Below are positions 63,301-64,000 of a DNA stretch of 64,000 nt, piece after piece (positions within the stretch are counted from its first letter, which is position 1; the number at the start of each line of letters is the position of its first letter). Below the pieces are notes generated by a model. The model was not told the origin of the DNA. It did no database searches and worked only from the letters and a program-made list of their open reading frames with translations. Origin of the DNA: Clavelina lepadiformis (taxonomy: Eukaryota > Chordata > Ascidiacea > Aplousobranchia > Clavelinidae); the NCBI RefSeq assembly GCF_947623445.1, contig NC_135243.1:16804501-16868500 (forward strand). The letters run 5' to 3'. The position numbers were made by a program, and so were the translations under genes.

Positions 63301-64000
63301 TTCAAATCATTAATGTCTTGATGCTTTAACAACTTAACTTAACTAGGTTTGGAAATAAACCCTTCTGTAACATATTATCAGGTTAAATGTAGTAATTGAA
63401 AATAGATCTGTGCTAATGTAAAGTATGTAGGGTGAGCTTGTTGTTTGTGGTGTCCTGTCTGGGAATCGTAATTTTGAGGGGCGCATTCACCCATCTACAC
63501 GAGCAAATTATCTTGCTTCTCCTATGCTTGTTGTGGCATATGCTCTAGCTGGAACTGTCCTCATTGATTTTGAAAAGGAACCATTGGGTAAGAAGTGTGT
63601 CCATTGCTAGTGGGTACCTTATGGCCAGTGAGGCTTATGAATACTCATGATACATGCACTGATTTTAGGCTTTGGCTCTGAAGGAAATCCTGTATATTTG
63701 AGAGATATTTGGCCATCACGTTCAGATATTCAAGAAGTTGAGAAGAAATATGTATTGCCAAACATGTTCAGCGAAGTTTATAGCAAAATACAGGTAATGA
63801 TGCATTTGACAGATAGTAATTAGTAATGTATTCTTTTCACCATAATGTATGAAAAAAGTAGTATTAGAAGTGTTTTTACAATTTTTCATGCAGCATTGAT
63901 TTATTTCCATAACCAATCATTAGTAGGTTATAATGTCGCAATGTACTGTATTATAATATACAGCAAGGCAATGAAGAATGGAATTCTTTGAATGCACCAA
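51374..64000 (+). CDS. ACO1: ACO1/IRP1, cytosolic aconitase and iron-regulatory protein (partial)
   Basis: Fe-S aconitase of the cytosol that, without its cluster, can bind iron-responsive elements in animals. Exons: 51374-51377, 51497-51595, 54589-54757, 55440-55577, 55897-55966, 60039-60222, 60478-60617, 60739-60910, 61244-61344, 62337-62453, 62565-62724, 62840-62975, 63108-63192, 63431-63587, 63669-63793 and 63964 to the edge. They give 631 of about 890 codons. Exon 1 holds only ATG G. Blocks include [79 protein letters not shown] and [17 protein letters not shown]. Cluster ligands are C439 ([11 protein letters not shown]), C505 and C508 ([13 protein letters not shown]), offset by two from human 437, 503 and 506. 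Intron 9 seems to use a GC donor (GAG|GCTAGT). The similarity is to IRP1 rather than mitochondrial ACO2. RNA-binding ability cannot be judged. Confidence 0.95.
53694..54433. mobile_element. Small TA-target DNA transposon in ACO1 intron 2, split by a hAT element
   Basis: Inverted ends TACCGTAAAACCTTTATTTC (53694) and GAAATAGAGGTTTTACGGTA (to 54433), each bounded by TA, fit a pogo/Tigger-like miniature transposon. Both arms contain repeated ACCTCTAATAGAACGCCACT motifs. The left arm is interrupted at 53780-54140 by a hAT element, so the original unit was about 371 bp. Non-coding. Confidence 0.8.
53780..54140. mobile_element. hAT miniature element nested in the TA-target transposon
   Basis: Begins CAGGGGTGTCAAACTC and ends GAGTTTGACACCTATG, with an exact 8-bp target duplication CTCTAATT at 53772-53779 and 54141-54148. 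361 bp, with GGCCCGCGGGCC-type palindromes near the ends. Non-coding. The end sequence is a common hAT type and related to the element at 43720. Confidence 0.9.
57113..59850. repeat. Decayed repeat block in ACO1 intron 5
   Basis: Diverged copies recur: ACTCTCCACCTTATCTCTAA at 57119 and ACTCTCCATCTAATGTCAAA at 57746, each followed by AACTTGTRATCACC; CCGTCGATG, CTGTCGACTGCT and CCGTCGACTGCT near 57630, 58435 and 59385; and a pair at about 58985-59085 and 59735-59825 (TATCAATCAGTACC against GAGTCAATCGGTACC). The block looks GC-richer than the surrounding intron. No open frame carries a recognised domain. Confidence 0.6.

Overview
This is a window of animal nuclear DNA. It is AT-rich, with protein genes split by mostly GT-AG introns of a few hundred bases and many small transposable elements. 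The gene set (ephrin, CEP164, CDKAL1, MEAK7/TLDc, PPP2R3C, PNO1, GMPS, VPS25, IRP1/cytosolic aconitase) is metazoan. Gene spacing, intron size, four intronless genes and the ephrin-A-like ligand would fit an ascidian tunicate of the Ciona type, but that placement is inference. All gene names come from recognising protein sequence by eye, and exon joins were checked by splice sites and reading phase.

Left part (1-25 kb), all genes on the minus strand. A complete six-exon, GPI-anchored ephrin runs from 13283 down to 2443. Its intron 3 carries a Mutator-like element (5869-8094) with a broken transposase. CDKAL1 has twelve exons (21034 down to 14016) and ends in a tail-anchor exon reached through a GC-AG intron. 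Its introns hold a 1.6-kb terminal-inverted-repeat element with an uncharacterised ORF (16160-17785) and a 515-bp near-perfect palindrome with a 9-bp target duplication (19802-20316). CEP164 is a single 1057-codon exon (21649-24822).

Middle part (25-43 kb). A very young non-autonomous LTR element lies at 26151-28032. Then come PPP2R3C, PNO1 and MEAK7, all on plus and closely packed (30587-35305). PPP2R3C and PNO1 are intronless, and the gap between them has a branch-point/acceptor-like signal but no AATAAA or ATTAAA, so they may be co-transcribed. GMPS (11 exons, minus) meets MEAK7 tail to tail, and an intronless VPS25 lies beyond it on minus.

Right part (43-64 kb). A repeat-rich desert with hAT-, TA-target and unclassified elements precedes ACO1/IRP1 on plus. 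Fifteen full exons and the start of a sixteenth are present, and the gene runs off the right edge. Its introns hold a nested pair of small DNA transposons and a decayed, comparatively GC-rich repeat block.

The host genes do not form one pathway: they are housekeeping (GMP synthesis, tRNA modification, small-subunit ribosome assembly, iron/citrate, ESCRT-II, phosphatase regulation), ciliary (CEP164) and signalling (ephrin, MEAK7) genes. The unusual biology is in the mobile elements and in a few splice and transcript arrangements.
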